A stretch of DNA of 64,000 bases from Klebsiella spallanzanii (GCF_902158555.1 NZ_CABGGS010000045.1:248001-312000), one strand, 5' to 3'. Shown: positions 8,249 through 18,460, counted from the first letter of the stretch. Notes: a model not told the origin generated them from the sequence alone. Translations and numbers: made by a program.

Positions 8249-9967
8249 ATGTTTAGTCTCGATAATGTACTCGATGACCTGTGGCCTCAGGCAAAGCCAG
8301 CTCCCTGGCAGAAAAAGGTGCTGAAAAAGCTCCTGCATGAGGAAGAGTTTCAACAGTTTGCAGCACGTCATCATCACCTGAAAGGACTGGATACGGTCGA
8401 ACAGGTGCTCGAACATCTCAATATCCGCTGTGCCATCCCGGCGCACGATCTCGAACAGATCCCCGAACATGGCCCGCTGGTCATTATTGCCAACCACCCT
8501 ACCGGTACGCTTGACGGTCTGGCGCTGCTCTACGCCGTCTCCCGCGTGCGCCGCGATGTCAAAGTGGTCACCAACCGTATGCTGACCCACCTTGAGCCGC
8601 TGAGCTCGCTGTTTATTCCGGTCGATAACATTAATGGCCGCACCGCCAAAGCAGCCCTACAGCAGATGGATCAGCAGTTGCAAAACGGCGGCGTGCTGAT
8701 TTTCTTCCCGGCGGGCGAGGTGTCACGCCTGACCCGCCGCGGGATCCGCGATAAAAAATGGCACTCTGGATTTATTAAACTAGCGGCCAAATACCGCGCC
8801 CCGCTGCTCCCGGCATGGATCCGCGCACACAACAGCGCGCTGTTTTACGCCAGCACGCTGGTTTCGGACAACCTTCCGCTGCTCCTGCTAATGCAGCAAA
8901 TGTTCCGCCGCCGCAACAGCAGCCTGCCGGTGAATATCGGCCAACAGATAGCCTGGTCAACCTGGTGCGATCCACAAAGCTCTTCGCGTGAGCTGACCGA
9001 GCGCTGCTACCATCACCTGGAACAGCTAGGAAAAGGACTTCCGGGCGTGTTCAAAACCGAAAGCGCTATCGCACGCCCCGAAGACCGCGCCCTGCTCAAG
9101 CGCGAGCTCAGCAAGGCAGAAACGCTGGGGCGCACGGCGGATGGTAAAGTGATTTATCTCTGGCAGCGCCACGGTCAGGAAGATGCCCCGGTACTGCGCG
9201 AACTGGGTCGTCTGCGGGAAATTGCCTTTCGCGCGGTCGGTGAAGGTAGCGGTAAACGTCGCGACGTAGACGGTTACGACGATGACTATCTGCACCTGAT
9301 TTTGTGGGATGAAGAAGATCTCGAGATCGTCGGTGCATACCGCTTTATGCCGACGGCAATACAGCTGGAAAAACGTGGACTGGAAGGGATTTACAGCTCC
9401 AGCCTGTTCCATTACGACGAACGCATGGACGATATTCTTCAGCACGGCATTGAGCTGGGGCGCAGCTTTATCCAGCCGCGCTACTGGGGCCGTCGCGGTC
9501 TGGACTATTTGTGGTCCGGCATCGGCGCGTATCTGGCGCGCTATCCGCACTATCGCTATCTGTTCGGTCCGGTATCCATTTCCGGCGGGTTACCACCTGC
9601 CGCGCGGGATCTGCTGGTGGCATTTTACCGGCTGTGGTTCCCGGCGACGCATCCGCTGGCGGAGTCGCGTCGTCCTTATCCGGCCTCGCTGCCGGACGTA
9701 TTGGCGCAGTTTGGCGGCGAGGATTACAACGACGATCTGGCCCGACTGAAGTCCCTGCTTGGCAATCTCGGCTGCGCGATCCCGCCGCTGTATAAGCAGT
9801 ACTCGGAAGTGTGCGAACCGGGCGGCGTACAGTTTATCGATTTCGGCAGCGACCCGGATTTCAATAACTGCGTCGATGGTCTGGTGCTGGTAGATTTGAC
9901 CTATCTGAAGGCGAATCGATATCAGCGCTATATTGGCGTGCATCTGGACGTGCAAAAATCGGCATAA
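8249..9967 (+). CDS. Two-domain acyltransferase, OlsF-like (PlsC-like + GNAT)
   Basis: A 572-residue protein with a strong ribosome site (aggaggtgccacc). The N-terminal half is a PlsC-type glycerolipid O-acyltransferase: the active-site block is NHPTGTLDG with H83 and D89 (HX5D spacing, not the usual HX4D), and FPAGEVSR near residue 154 corresponds to the FPEGTRS block. From about residue 318 (RLREIAFRAVGEGSGKR) onward it resembles the OlsB/hemolysin-type GNAT family that N-acylates ornithine. This order is that of bifunctional OlsF, reported in Serratia to make ornithine lipids; many genomes call such proteins hemolysin or lysophospholipid acyltransferase. Ornithine-lipid synthesis here is inferred. 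Monocistronic, bounded by REPs. Confidence 0.8.
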   Translation: MFSLDNVLDDLWPQAKPAPWQKKVLKKLLHEEEFQQFAARHHHLKGLDTVEQVLEHLNIRCAIPAHDLEQIPEHGPLVIIANHPTGTLDGLALLYAVSRVRRDVKVVTNRMLTHLEPLSSLFIPVDNINGRTAKAALQQMDQQLQNGGVLIFFPAGEVSRLTRRGIRDKKWHSGFIKLAAKYRAPLLPAWIRAHNSALFYASTLVSDNLPLLLLMQQMFRRRNSSLPVNIGQQIAWSTWCDPQSSSRELTERCYHHLEQLGKGLPGVFKTESAIARPEDRALLKRELSKAETLGRTADGKVIYLWQRHGQEDAPVLRELGRLREIAFRAVGEGSGKRRDVDGYDDDYLHLILWDEEDLEIVGAYRFMPTAIQLEKRGLEGIYSSSLFHYDERMDDILQHGIELGRSFIQPRYWGRRGLDYLWSGIGAYLARYPHYRYLFGPVSISGGLPPAARDLLVAFYRLWFPATHPLAESRRPYPASLPDVLAQFGGEDYNDDLARLKSLLGNLGCAIPPLYKQYSEVCEPGGVQFIDFGSDPDFNNCVDGLVLVDLTYLKANRYQRYIGVHLDVQKSA

Positions 9968-9975
9968 AAACCTTT

Positions 9976-10070
9976 TCCCGGAGGCGGCGCGCTGCGCCTG
10001 TCCGGGCTACGGGTTTACAGCTTTCTGCGGGCCGGTAGCCCGGACAGATGCGCAGCATCGCCTCCGGGAA
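9976..10070. repeat. BIME: inverted REP pair
   Basis: cccggaggcggcgcgctg to ccgggctac (9976-10010) is followed by gtagcccggacagatgcg to gcctccggga (10036-10070), the same family as the REPs around the RAYT gene. It lies between the convergent 3' ends of the acyltransferase gene and tauD. Confidence 0.88.
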
Positions 10071-10138
10071 GCCGCGCGCAATGCAGCTTCCGATTTTCTC
10101 TACGGCTCGCGGCGGATGCCTTAGCCAGGCGACAGGAA

Positions 10139-10990
10139 TTACCCCGCCCGGTAATACGGCTTATCCCCGAGGATCGTTGCGCGGTGCATAATTCGCCGCT
10201 GCGGCAGATAATCGGCGTTGGCGTAATGCTGGGTAACGCGGTTATCCCAAATCGCCACATCGTTAGGCTGCCAGCGCCAGCGCACCTGGAATTCCGGTTT
10301 GGTGACGTGGGCAAACAGGAAGCTCAGCAGCGCCTCGCTCTCCTTCTCCGTCACATCGACGATACGGGTGGTAAAACCCTCGTTGACAAACAGCGCCTGC
10401 TTGCCGGTTACCGGATGGGTTCGCACCACCGGATGCAGCAGCGGTGGGTTCTTCGCCACCGCCTCAAGCCAGCGCTGATGCTCCTCTGCGGTTTTGCGAT
10501 ATTTATACTCCTGGAACGATTTACGAAAATCATGCTCCGCGCGCAGGCCGCTTAGCAACTGACGAAAAGGTTCGGAGAGCGCCTCATACGCGGCAATGCC
10601 GCTGGTCCACAGGGTATCGCCGCCGGTAGACGGCAGCTCTTTTGCCGCCAGAATCGCCCCGGCGGGCGGCGTTTCAATAAAGGTAACATCGGTGTGCCAG
10701 TTATCGTTATCCGGCGGATTATCGTCGTGGGTATCAAGAACGATAATTTCATCAACGCCGGGAGCGTGCGGATAGACCGGGTGAATATGCAGGTCGCCAA
10801 AGCGCAGGGCGAGATTGCGCTGCTGCTCGGGGGTAATATTCTGCTCGCGCAGGAACACCACCTGATGGCGCAGCACCGCGTGATACAGCTGCTCGAACTG
10901 GTTATCGCTCAGCGGGCGGGTCATGTCGACGCCGGATACCTGCGCGCCAATGTATGGCCCCAGCGGGGTAATGCTTAAACGTTCACTCAT
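10139..10990 (-). CDS. tauD: Taurine dioxygenase TauD
   Basis: A 283-residue Fe(II)/2-oxoglutarate-dependent oxygenase that hydroxylates taurine so that sulfite is released. The iron ligands are H99, D101 (NWHTDVTF) and H255 (RVTQHYAN); R270 (IMHRATI) is the expected 2-oxoglutarate anchor. Length and spacing equal E. coli TauD. Last gene of tauABCD; its start overlaps the tauC stop by 4 bp. Confidence 0.97.
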   Translation of the reverse strand: MSERLSITPLGPYIGAQVSGVDMTRPLSDNQFEQLYHAVLRHQVVFLREQNITPEQQRNLALRFGDLHIHPVYPHAPGVDEIIVLDTHDDNPPDNDNWHTDVTFIETPPAGAILAAKELPSTGGDTLWTSGIAAYEALSEPFRQLLSGLRAEHDFRKSFQEYKYRKTAEEHQRWLEAVAKNPPLLHPVVRTHPVTGKQALFVNEGFTTRIVDVTEKESEALLSFLFAHVTKPEFQVRWRWQPNDVAIWDNRVTQHYANADYLPQRRIMHRATILGDKPYYRAG

Positions 10991-11814
10991 TGTACTTCTC
11001 CATGCCAGGGGGTCAGGCGACGCTGCAGCGCGCGCAGGCCCAGTTCCAGTAAAAAGGCGATGATCGCAATCACCGCGATCCCGGCCAGCACCACATCGGT
11101 GGCGAGGAATTCACCGGCGGACTGCACCATAAAACCTAAGCCGCGGGTAGCGGCAATCAGCTCTGCGGCCACCAGCGTTGACCAGCCGACGCCAAGCCCG
11201 ATGCGCAGGCCGGTCAGAATTTCCGGCAGCGCGCCGGGCAGGATCACCAGCCACAGCACCTGTGCTTTGCTGGCCCCTAAGGATTGCGCGGCGCGAATGC
11301 GTACCTGCTGGGCGCTTTTGACACCCGCCAGCGCCGACATCGCCACCGGCGCGAATATCGCCAGGTAGATCAGCAGGATCTTTGAGGTCTCGCCGATGCC
11401 AAACCAGATAACCATCAGCGGTAAATAAGCCAGCGGCGGTACCGGACGATAAAGCTCGATCAGCGGATCGAGGATCCCACGTACCGTTGGGCTCAGCCCC
11501 ATGGCGATCCCTACCGGCACGCCGAGCAGCACCGCCGCCAGCAGCGCGATCACGATACGCGTCAGGCTCGCCGCCAGATGCTGCCAGAGAGTGGCATCCA
11601 TAAAGCCCTGCGGCCCGGCGATGGTAATCAGCTTCTGCAATACTTGCCCCGGTGGCGGCAGAAACAGCGGGCTAATCAGCTGTAAAGCAGCGACGGCCCA
11701 CCAGATAACCAGCAGCACCGCCAGGGTTGCCACGCTCAGGGTGAACTGGCGCGAGAACGGCCAGCGCCACTTCAGCGCCCGCTGACGCGGTTTGTCGTTA
11801 ATGACGATACTCAT
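10987..11814 (-). CDS. tauC: Taurine ABC transporter permease TauC
   Basis: A 275-residue inner-membrane permease of the nitrate/sulfonate/taurine class, nearly superimposable on E. coli TauC. Six hydrophobic segments are visible, and the EAA-type loop ([34 protein letters not shown]) that contacts the ATPase lies near residues 182-215. Translationally coupled on both sides, overlapping tauB and tauD by 4 bp each. Confidence 0.96.
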   Translation of the reverse strand: MSIVINDKPRQRALKWRWPFSRQFTLSVATLAVLLVIWWAVAALQLISPLFLPPPGQVLQKLITIAGPQGFMDATLWQHLAASLTRIVIALLAAVLLGVPVGIAMGLSPTVRGILDPLIELYRPVPPLAYLPLMVIWFGIGETSKILLIYLAIFAPVAMSALAGVKSAQQVRIRAAQSLGASKAQVLWLVILPGALPEILTGLRIGLGVGWSTLVAAELIAATRGLGFMVQSAGEFLATDVVLAGIAVIAIIAFLLELGLRALQRRLTPWHGEVQ

Positions 11815-12578
11815 GAGAAAGCCTCCCGTTGTTCAAATACCCGGCTGAGGACGTATTCACGCTGTTCGATAAATTTCGGGTCCGATTTGATGCTGCGGCA
11901 GGATTCTCCGGCAACAAAGCGGCGGCCAAAATCGAGCGGCAGACGTTCAAGAACGCGGCCAGGCCCCGGCGAGAGCAGCACCAGTTCGGTGGCCATAAAC
12001 ACCGCTTCTTCGATATCGTGAGTAATCAGCAGCACCTTCTTGCCGCTCTCATGCCACAGATTGAGCAGCAGGGTTTGCATCTGCTCGCGGGTAAAGGCAT
12101 CCAGCGCACCAAACGGCTCGTCGAGAAGCAGCAGCTGCGGATTGGCCGCCAGCGCGCGGGCAATCCCTACCCGCTGCCGCTGACCGCCGGAGAGCTGCCA
12201 GATAAAGCGCTTTTCCGCTCCTTCAAGGCCGACTTTTTTCAACATCTGCGCAGCGGTTGCCCGGCGCTGCGTTTTGTCGACGCCCGCCAGTTGCAACCCG
12301 AGCGCGACGTTATCCTGCACGTTGCGCCACGGCAGCAGCCCTTCGTGCTGAAATACCACACCGCGATCGGCCCCCGGCCCTTCAACCCGCTGTCCTTCAA
12401 GGGTGATGCTGCCGTGCTGATAAGGCACGAATCCGGCAATCAGGTTCAGCAGCGTGGTTTTACCGCAGCCGGAAGGGCCAAGAACCACCAGCAGTTCGCC
12501 GCTGTCCAGCGTCAGGTTGATATCCGCCAGCGCCGGTTTGCCGCCGTAGTCGGCAGAAAGGTGCGAGATGTGCAGCAT
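11811..12578 (-). CDS. tauB: Taurine ABC transporter ATPase TauB
   Basis: A 255-residue ABC ATPase. Walker [10 protein letters not shown] is at residues 34-42, then a Q-loop in VVFQHEG, signature LSGGQRQR, Walker B LLLLDEP and switch histidine in LLITHD. Two adjacent ATGs exist (12581 and 12578); the second is 5 bases after AGGAGGTC and matches the E. coli start. It sits 10 bp after tauA in the same operon. Confidence 0.96.
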   Translation of the reverse strand: MLHISHLSADYGGKPALADINLTLDSGELLVVLGPSGCGKTTLLNLIAGFVPYQHGSITLEGQRVEGPGADRGVVFQHEGLLPWRNVQDNVALGLQLAGVDKTQRRATAAQMLKKVGLEGAEKRFIWQLSGGQRQRVGIARALAANPQLLLLDEPFGALDAFTREQMQTLLLNLWHESGKKVLLITHDIEEAVFMATELVLLSPGPGRVLERLPLDFGRRFVAGESCRSIKSDPKFIEQREYVLSRVFEQREAFS

Positions 12579-12588
12579 CATGACCTCC

Positions 12589-13551
12589 TTATTTCACAAA
12601 ACGGTCGGTCACATACTGGCTATAGTCGCTGCCGGCGGCAGGTACTTTGCCCTGCTCTTTCAGGAACTTCGCGGTATCGATAATGGCTTTATTGACCGGA
12701 CCGTTCAGCTCCTGCGCCTGCTGGGCAGCGGTCAGGTAGGTATTGCCCTTGACCAGACCCGGTACGTCGGCTTCCGGTACGCCGCTTAAGCGCGCCAGCT
12801 TGCTGATGTTTTCCGGCTGCTTCAGCCACTCGTCAGGGTTGGCGATATAGGGCTGCTGGGCGTCGATGGCGCTTTTGGCGAAGGCTTTGACAATGTCAGG
12901 ATGCTTTTCGGCAAAATCTTTACGTACCACCCAGACATCCAGCGTCGGCGCACCCCACTCCCCCACCTGCGACGAGTCGGTCAGCACCGTACCGTCTTTC
13001 TCCAGCGCGTTAACCGCCGGAGCCCAGACGTAGGCACCGTCAATATCGCCGCGCTGCCAGGCGGCAATGATCGCTGGTGGTTGCAGGTTGAGGATCTGCA
13101 CCTGCCCCGGCTTGATACCCCAGTGCTTGAGCGCCGACAGCAGGCTGTAGTGGGTCGTGGAGATAAAGGGGACGGCGATACGTTTGCCGATCAGGTCCTC
13201 TGGTTTGGTGATGTTCTTCTTCACCACCAGCGCTTCGGAGTTACCGAGTTTTGAGGCCAGCAGGAAGACTTCAATCGGTACCTGTTGAGTGGCGGCGACC
13301 GCCAGCGGGCTGGAGCCGAGGTTGCCGATTTGTACGTCACCGGAAGCCAGCGCCCGCACGATGCTCGCGCCGCTGTCAAACTTGCGCCAGTCGACGGTGG
13401 CCCCGCTCTCTTTGGCAAAGGTGTTGTCCGCCTGGGCGACTTTCGCCGGTTCAGCGGAGGTCTGATATGCCACGGTGACGTTAACCGCCTGCGCCTGGAA
13501 TGCAGTGAATGCCAGCGCGGCAATAAGTGTGATACGCGATGAAAAAACCAT
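12589..13551 (-). CDS. tauA: Taurine-binding periplasmic protein TauA
   Basis: A 320-residue solute-binding protein of the sulfonate/nitrate/taurine family. The signal peptide ([16 protein letters not shown]) ends near residue 22, and mature [18 protein letters not shown] follows. Landmarks such as [19 protein letters not shown] and [18 protein letters not shown] match E. coli TauA. First gene of the operon; in E. coli it is switched on by CysB and Cbl during sulfate starvation. Confidence 0.96.
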   Translation of the reverse strand: MVFSSRITLIAALAFTAFQAQAVNVTVAYQTSAEPAKVAQADNTFAKESGATVDWRKFDSGASIVRALASGDVQIGNLGSSPLAVAATQQVPIEVFLLASKLGNSEALVVKKNITKPEDLIGKRIAVPFISTTHYSLLSALKHWGIKPGQVQILNLQPPAIIAAWQRGDIDGAYVWAPAVNALEKDGTVLTDSSQVGEWGAPTLDVWVVRKDFAEKHPDIVKAFAKSAIDAQQPYIANPDEWLKQPENISKLARLSGVPEADVPGLVKGNTYLTAAQQAQELNGPVNKAIIDTAKFLKEQGKVPAAGSDYSQYVTDRFVK

Positions 13552-13803
13552 GTTGTCTGCTCCCCTGTCTTGTTATGGGGGCAGTATTTCGTTGCGCCTG
13601 AATTTGATAAAGGAATTAAAACATCTTGCTAAGAACAAAGTGTTTTTAGATAAAAAGCGGCAATAGTTAGTTAATCTTCACAAAAACCACCACCGCACTT
13701 TTATTGCAATTTCGTTACATTCGTTACATATCCACACCCCAACGATTGCCAGCGCAGCGGCGGCAGGCATCATAGGGCCATGATCCGCGAAGAGAGTAGA
13801 AAC
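13552..13803. promoter_or_regulatory. Divergent promoter region tauA / uhpA-like, with 9-bp tandem repeat
   Basis: This 252-bp AT-rich gap must hold the tauABCD promoter (minus) and the promoter of the uhpA-like operon (plus). A perfect head-to-tail repeat TTCGTTACA x2 occupies 13711-13728, about 75 bp before the response-regulator start, a position suited to activator binding. CysB/Cbl sites are expected for tau by analogy but no clear consensus was recognised. Confidence 0.5.
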
Positions 13804-14433
13804 ATGATTCGAGTGGTGCTGGTCGATGACCATGTGGTGGTGCGTTCCGGTTTTGCACAGTTGCTCAGCCTCGAAGAAGACCTCAACGTCGTTGGCCAGT
13901 TTAGCAGCGCGGCGGAAGCCTGGCCGACGCTATTGCACGATGACGTCAACGTGGCGGTGATGGATATCGCCATGCCGGATGAAAACGGCCTGAGCCTGCT
14001 CAAGCGCCTGCGCGCGCAAAAGCCGCAATTTCGCGCCATTATTCTGAGCATTTATGACGCACCCACCTTTGTGCAGAGCGCGCTCGATGCCGGGGCCAGC
14101 GGTTATCTCACTAAACGCTGCGGCCCGGAAGAGCTGGTGCAGGCGGTACGTTCCGTCGGGATGGGCGGACACTACCTGTGCGCCGATGCGCTACGGGCGC
14201 TGCGCGGCGGCGCAAAACCGGCGCAGGTGCTGGAAGTGCTCACCCCGCGTGAACGCGAAGTGTTTGATTTGCTGGTCAAAGGCGACAGCGTCAAGGAAAT
14301 CGCCTTCAAGCTCGACCTCAGCCACAAGACGGTACACGTCCATCGCGCCAACGTGTTGGGCAAGCTGCAATGCCAGAGCACGATTGAGCTGGTGCACTTC
14401 GCTCTCGACCACCAGCTGCTGGCAGGGCATTAA
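13804..14433 (+). CDS. UhpA-like LuxR-family response regulator
   Basis: A 209-residue NarL/UhpA-class regulator. The receiver has the acidic pocket DDH (residues 8-10), phospho-acceptor D54 (VAVMDIAMPDENG) and a conserved Lys in LTKRCGPEEL. The C-terminal LuxR helix-turn-helix begins at LTPREREVFDLLVKG and includes SHKTVHVHRANVLGKL. RSGFAQLL and TVHVHRAN are closely shared with E. coli UhpA. An upstream ATG at 13780 would add eight residues, but the ATG at 13804 starts the domain (MIRVVLVDDH). It overlaps the kinase gene start (TAATG), so pairing is near certain. It probably activates the operon in which it lies. Confidence 0.88.
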   Translation: MIRVVLVDDHVVVRSGFAQLLSLEEDLNVVGQFSSAAEAWPTLLHDDVNVAVMDIAMPDENGLSLLKRLRAQKPQFRAIILSIYDAPTFVQSALDAGASGYLTKRCGPEELVQAVRSVGMGGHYLCADALRALRGGAKPAQVLEVLTPREREVFDLLVKGDSVKEIAFKLDLSHKTVHVHRANVLGKLQCQSTIELVHFALDHQLLAGH

Positions 14434-15974
14434 TGTCGCGCAGCCTTCGTCATTGGGTCATTTCGCTGTTCATCGTGCTGGCCTGGGGAAGCGGCTGGCT
14501 GATGCTGTGGACGCTTGGGTTTTACCTGACCCATAACGGCCAGCAGGCGGCGCTGTTTCTGCCGCACGGCGTCTATCTGGCGCTGCTGATCCTGCTTTCC
14601 CGCCGCTACTGGCCCGCGCTGGTGCTCCCCCCCATGCTGATGCTGTTCTGGCTGCACAGCGAACAGTTGCTGAACGGTTATACCTTGCTGGCCGCGCCGC
14701 TGATTAGCCTGCTCCCCGCCGGTCTGGCGCAACAGTTCTGGCACCGTTTTCCTCTTTACTGGCAGCGGCTGACGCTGCTGCTGGCCACGGTCAGCGTCAG
14801 CGCATTACTCAACACCGCGCTGCTCTCGCCGTTTGTGAAAAGCCCGGCAATGATGCTCGGCCTGGCCTCGTTTACCGGCGGCGTGCTGCTGACGCCGTTT
14901 GTCTATCTGATTTTTGAATTCCTGCGCCAGCAGCACCGCTATCATCTGCTGGGTCTGGATACGACCAATCCGCCGCTGCGCACCTCGCTAATTATCTGGT
15001 GCAGCCTGTTTTTTATTATCGGTATCGGCACCCAGATGGTGTTGTCGCCGGAAATTGAACGCCTGCTGCTGATCGTCGTCTTTCTGCCCAACGTGGTGAT
15101 GGCATGGAAGTTTGGCTGGCAGGGCGGCGTGCTCTCCGGCCTGCTGGGTAGCATGATGATCACTATTGCCCGCCAGGTGGGTGTGGGGTTCAACAATCTG
15201 GTTGAACTGGAGATCTTTCTGGCAACTCAGGCGCTGCTCGGCATCGGTCTGGGGATTGCCATCAGCCGCCAGCAGCATCTGGCGCAAAACCTGCACCACT
15301 ATCGCCAGCGGCTGGAGGCGGAGCTGGCGGCGCGTCGGGCGCTGACCGAAAAGCTGATCCATACCGAAGAGGACACGCGCAAAAGCCTCGCCCGCGAACT
15401 GCATGATGAAATCGGTCAGAACATCACCGCCATCCAGATCCAGTCGCAGTTAGTAAAACGCGCACGCGATCCGGCGCAAACCCAGGCCGCCGCCAGCCAG
15501 ATTAACGATCTCGCCCGCCGTATTCACCACTCTACCCGCCAGCTTCTGCGCCAGCTGCGCCCTCCGGCCCTCGATGAACTGTCGTTTAAAGAGGCGCTGC
15601 ACCATCTGCTTAATGAATTTGCCTTCGCCGAGCGCGGTATCTGCTGCCGCTTTGACTATCAGCTTAGCGCCACCCCGGAGAGCGAAACGGTACGCTTTAC
15701 CCTCTATCGGCTGCTGCAGGAGCTGCTCAATAACGTTTGCAAGCACGCCGAGGCCAGCGAGGTTGCCATTACCTTGCTTGAGCAGGGAAAGTCGTTGCGC
15801 CTGGAAGTCAGGGATAACGGCGTCGGTATCAGCGCCGACAAAATTGCCGGATTTGGCATCCAGGGGATGCGCGAACGCGTCAGCGCCCTGGGCGGCGAGC
15901 TAACGCTGGAGTCGCAGCATGGGACGCGGGTAATTGTTAACCTGCCCACAAATTTGCAACAAACAACCTGCTAA
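14433..15974 (+). CDS. UhpB-like sensor histidine kinase (MASE1 + HisKA_3)
   Basis: A 513-residue membrane kinase. The first 290 residues hold about eight hydrophobic segments typical of the MASE1 region of UhpB. The dimerisation/phospho-acceptor motif LARELHDEIGQNITAIQ places the phosphorylated histidine at H324. N-box ELLNNVCKHAEA and G-box LEVRDNGVGIS (about residue 460) form the ATPase. In the Uhp system the kinase is controlled by the UhpC receptor, whose homologue follows 84 bp downstream. Overlaps the response-regulator stop. Confidence 0.88.
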   Translation: MSRSLRHWVISLFIVLAWGSGWLMLWTLGFYLTHNGQQAALFLPHGVYLALLILLSRRYWPALVLPPMLMLFWLHSEQLLNGYTLLAAPLISLLPAGLAQQFWHRFPLYWQRLTLLLATVSVSALLNTALLSPFVKSPAMMLGLASFTGGVLLTPFVYLIFEFLRQQHRYHLLGLDTTNPPLRTSLIIWCSLFFIIGIGTQMVLSPEIERLLLIVVFLPNVVMAWKFGWQGGVLSGLLGSMMITIARQVGVGFNNLVELEIFLATQALLGIGLGIAISRQQHLAQNLHHYRQRLEAELAARRALTEKLIHTEEDTRKSLARELHDEIGQNITAIQIQSQLVKRARDPAQTQAAASQINDLARRIHHSTRQLLRQLRPPALDELSFKEALHHLLNEFAFAERGICCRFDYQLSATPESETVRFTLYRLLQELLNNVCKHAEASEVAITLLEQGKSLRLEVRDNGVGISADKIAGFGIQGMRERVSALGGELTLESQHGTRVIVNLPTNLQQTTC

Positions 15975-16058
15975 CCAGGAAAAAGTCTTAGCCACTACGG
16001 ACTTTCTCTCATCCCCTTTCGATTTCACTTTCTTATAGTCAGCAAAACGGAGACGGCT

Positions 16059-17360
16059 ATGCACGCACGCTCAGCAACCGACATCAATCAACAATACCGG
16101 ACGCTACGTCCACAACTGCTGATGTGCATGATCATCGGGTATGCCGCGTTTTACCTGACGCGCAAAAGCGTCAACTACGTGCTGCCAGCGCTGCAAACGG
16201 ATCTCGGTCTGGATAAAGGCGATATCGGCCTGCTGGGGTCGCTGTTTTACCTCACCTACGGTCTGTCGAAGTTTACTGCCGGACTGTGGCACGACAGCCA
16301 CGGACAGCGCTGGTTTATGGGCGTTGGCCTGTTCGCCACCGGCCTGTTAAACGTGGTGTTCGCCTTCGGCGAATCGCTGACGCTGCTGCTGGCGGTCTGG
16401 GCGCTGAACGGATTTTTTCAGGGCTGGGGATGGCCTCCCTGCGCCCGGTTGCTAACCCATTGGTATTCGCGCAACGAACGCGGCTTCTGGTGGGGCTGCT
16501 GGAATATGTCTATCAATATCGGCGGAGCGATTATCCCGCTGATTAGCGCCTTTGCCGCCCACTGGTGGGGCTGGCAGGCGGCGATGCTGGCACCGGGGAT
16601 TATCAGCATGGCATTAGGCATCTGGTTAACGCTACAGCTGAAAGGAACGCCCCAGGAAGAGGGATTGCCGTCGGTGGGCACATGGCGTAACGACCCGCTG
16701 GAGCTGCGTCAGGAGCAGCAAAGCCCACCGATGGGGCTGTGGCAGATGCTACGCACCACGATGCTGAAGAACCCGATGATTTGGCTGCTGGCCATCTCTT
16801 ACGTGCTGGTCTATCTGATCCGCATCGCACTTAACGACTGGGGCAACATCTGGCTGACGGAGAGCCACGGCGTGAATCTGCTCAGCGCCAACGCCACGGT
16901 GATGCTATTTGAAGCGGGCGGCCTGCTCGGCGCGCTGTTCGCCGGTTGGGGTTCGGATCTGCTGTTCAGCGGCCAGCGGGCGCCGATGATTTTGCTGTTC
17001 ACGCTAGGGCTGATGGTTTCCGTCGCCGCGCTCTGGCTCGCTCCGGTGCATCACTACGCGCTACTGGCGGTCTGTTTCTTTACGGTGGGCTTCTTCGTTT
17101 TTGGCCCGCAAATGCTGATTGGCCTCGCGGCGGTGGAGTGCGGACACAAAGCGGCGGCGGGCTCAATCACCGGTTTTCTCGGCCTGTTCGCCTATCTGGG
17201 GGCCGCGCTGGCGGGCTGGCCTCTGTCGCTGGTCATTGAACGCTACGGCTGGTCGGGTATGTTCAGTTTGCTCTCGGTCGCCGCAGTCCTGATGGGTTTA
17301 TTGCTGATGCCGCTGCTGATGGCGAGCATTACTACCTCTCCTGCTCAAAGGATCAAATAA
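16059..17360 (+). CDS. UhpC-like MFS sugar-phosphate sensor/antiporter
   Basis: A 433-residue MFS protein of the organophosphate:phosphate antiporter family with about 12 membrane spans. YAAFYLTRKSVNYVLPAL near the N-terminus and LTHWYSRNERGFWWGCWNMSINIGGA are OPA family landmarks. By order (regulator, kinase, MFS) it corresponds to UhpC, which binds external glucose-6-phosphate and signals to UhpB; independent transport activity is possible. Its stop overlaps the afuA start (TAATG), coupling the sensor to the ABC importer. Confidence 0.85.
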   Translation: MHARSATDINQQYRTLRPQLLMCMIIGYAAFYLTRKSVNYVLPALQTDLGLDKGDIGLLGSLFYLTYGLSKFTAGLWHDSHGQRWFMGVGLFATGLLNVVFAFGESLTLLLAVWALNGFFQGWGWPPCARLLTHWYSRNERGFWWGCWNMSINIGGAIIPLISAFAAHWWGWQAAMLAPGIISMALGIWLTLQLKGTPQEEGLPSVGTWRNDPLELRQEQQSPPMGLWQMLRTTMLKNPMIWLLAISYVLVYLIRIALNDWGNIWLTESHGVNLLSANATVMLFEAGGLLGALFAGWGSDLLFSGQRAPMILLFTLGLMVSVAALWLAPVHHYALLAVCFFTVGFFVFGPQMLIGLAAVECGHKAAAGSITGFLGLFAYLGAALAGWPLSLVIERYGWSGMFSLLSVAAVLMGLLLMPLLMASITTSPAQRIK

Positions 17361-18391
17361 TGAAAAAAACTCTGGTCACTACCCTGATTGCTTCCGGCAT
17401 TGCGCTGGCGACGTTAAGCGGCGCGGCGCAGGCCAAAGGTCGACTGGTGGTCTACTGCAGCGCCACCAACGAAATGTGTGAAGCCGAAACCAAAGCCTTC
17501 GGCGAAAAATATGACGTGAAAACGTCGTTTATTCGCAACGGCTCCGGCAGCACGCTGGCGAAGGTCGATGCGGAGAAGAAAAACCCGCAGGCGGACGTCT
17601 GGTACGGCGGTACCCTCGACCCGCAATCCCAGGCCGGTGAAATGGGCCTGCTGCAACCCTATAAATCACCGAACCTTGAGCAGGTAATGGAGCAGTTCCG
17701 CGATCCAGCGAAGCTGAAAGGCAACTACTCCTCGGCGGTGTACGTCGGCATCCTCGGCTTTGGCGTGAACACCCAGCGCCTGAAAGAGAAGAATCTGCCG
17801 GTGCCAAAATGCTGGAAAGATCTGACCAAACCGGAATATAAAGGCGAAATCCAGATTGCCGATCCGCAAAGTTCCGGCACCGCCTACACCGCGCTGGCCA
17901 CCTTCGCCCAGCTGTGGGGGGACGATCAGGCCTTTGATTATCTGAAGCAGCTCAACGCTAACGTCTCCCAGTACACCAAATCCGGCATCGCTCCGGCGCG
18001 TAACGCCGCGCGCGGTGAAACGGCTATTGGTATCGGCTTCCTGCACGACTACTCGCTGGAAAAAGAACAGGGCGCGCCGCTGGAGCTGATCTCGCCGTGC
18101 GAAGGCACCGGCTATGAAATTGGCGGCGTCAGCATCCTGAAAGGCGCACGCAACCTCGACAACGCCAAACTGTTTGTCGACTGGGTGCTGTCGAAAGATG
18201 CCCAGGAGCTGGCGTGGAAGAAAGGCAAGTCCTATCAGATCCTGACTAACACCACCGCCGAAACCTCGCCGAACTCGCTGAAGCTCGACGACCTGAAGCT
18301 CATCAATTACGACATGGATAAATACGGCTCTACCGATGTGCGTAAAGCGCTAATCAATAAATGGGTTAGCGAAGTGAAGATGGGTAAATAA
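17360..18391 (+). CDS. afuA: AfuA-like periplasmic sugar-phosphate-binding protein
   Basis: A 343-residue solute-binding protein with a signal peptide (TLIASGIALATLSGAAQA) and mature KGRLVVYCSATNEMCEAE. The fold class is that of ferric-binding proteins (cluster D), so automatic annotation often says iron transport; AfuA proteins of this type have, however, been shown in Actinobacillus and Citrobacter to bind glucose-6-phosphate and related hexose phosphates. Linkage to uhpABC-like genes supports the sugar-phosphate role. Two cysteines (YCSATNEMC) could form a disulfide. Confidence 0.85.
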   Translation: MKKTLVTTLIASGIALATLSGAAQAKGRLVVYCSATNEMCEAETKAFGEKYDVKTSFIRNGSGSTLAKVDAEKKNPQADVWYGGTLDPQSQAGEMGLLQPYKSPNLEQVMEQFRDPAKLKGNYSSAVYVGILGFGVNTQRLKEKNLPVPKCWKDLTKPEYKGEIQIADPQSSGTAYTALATFAQLWGDDQAFDYLKQLNANVSQYTKSGIAPARNAARGETAIGIGFLHDYSLEKEQGAPLELISPCEGTGYEIGGVSILKGARNLDNAKLFVDWVLSKDAQELAWKKGKSYQILTNTTAETSPNSLKLDDLKLINYDMDKYGSTDVRKALINKWVSEVKMGK

Positions 18392-18410
18392 GCCCACATT
18401 GCGTTCATTT

Positions 18411-18446
18411 GCCGGGTGGCGGCATCAACGCCTTACCCGGCCTACA
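18411..18446. repeat. Single REP-like palindrome between afuA and afuB
   Basis: gccgggtggcggcatcaacgc pairs with gccttacccggcctac. Lying inside the operon, just after the binding-protein gene, it may protect the upstream afuA mRNA and raise its yield over the permease. Confidence 0.75.
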
Positions 18447-18460
18447 ATACCGGAACCGCT

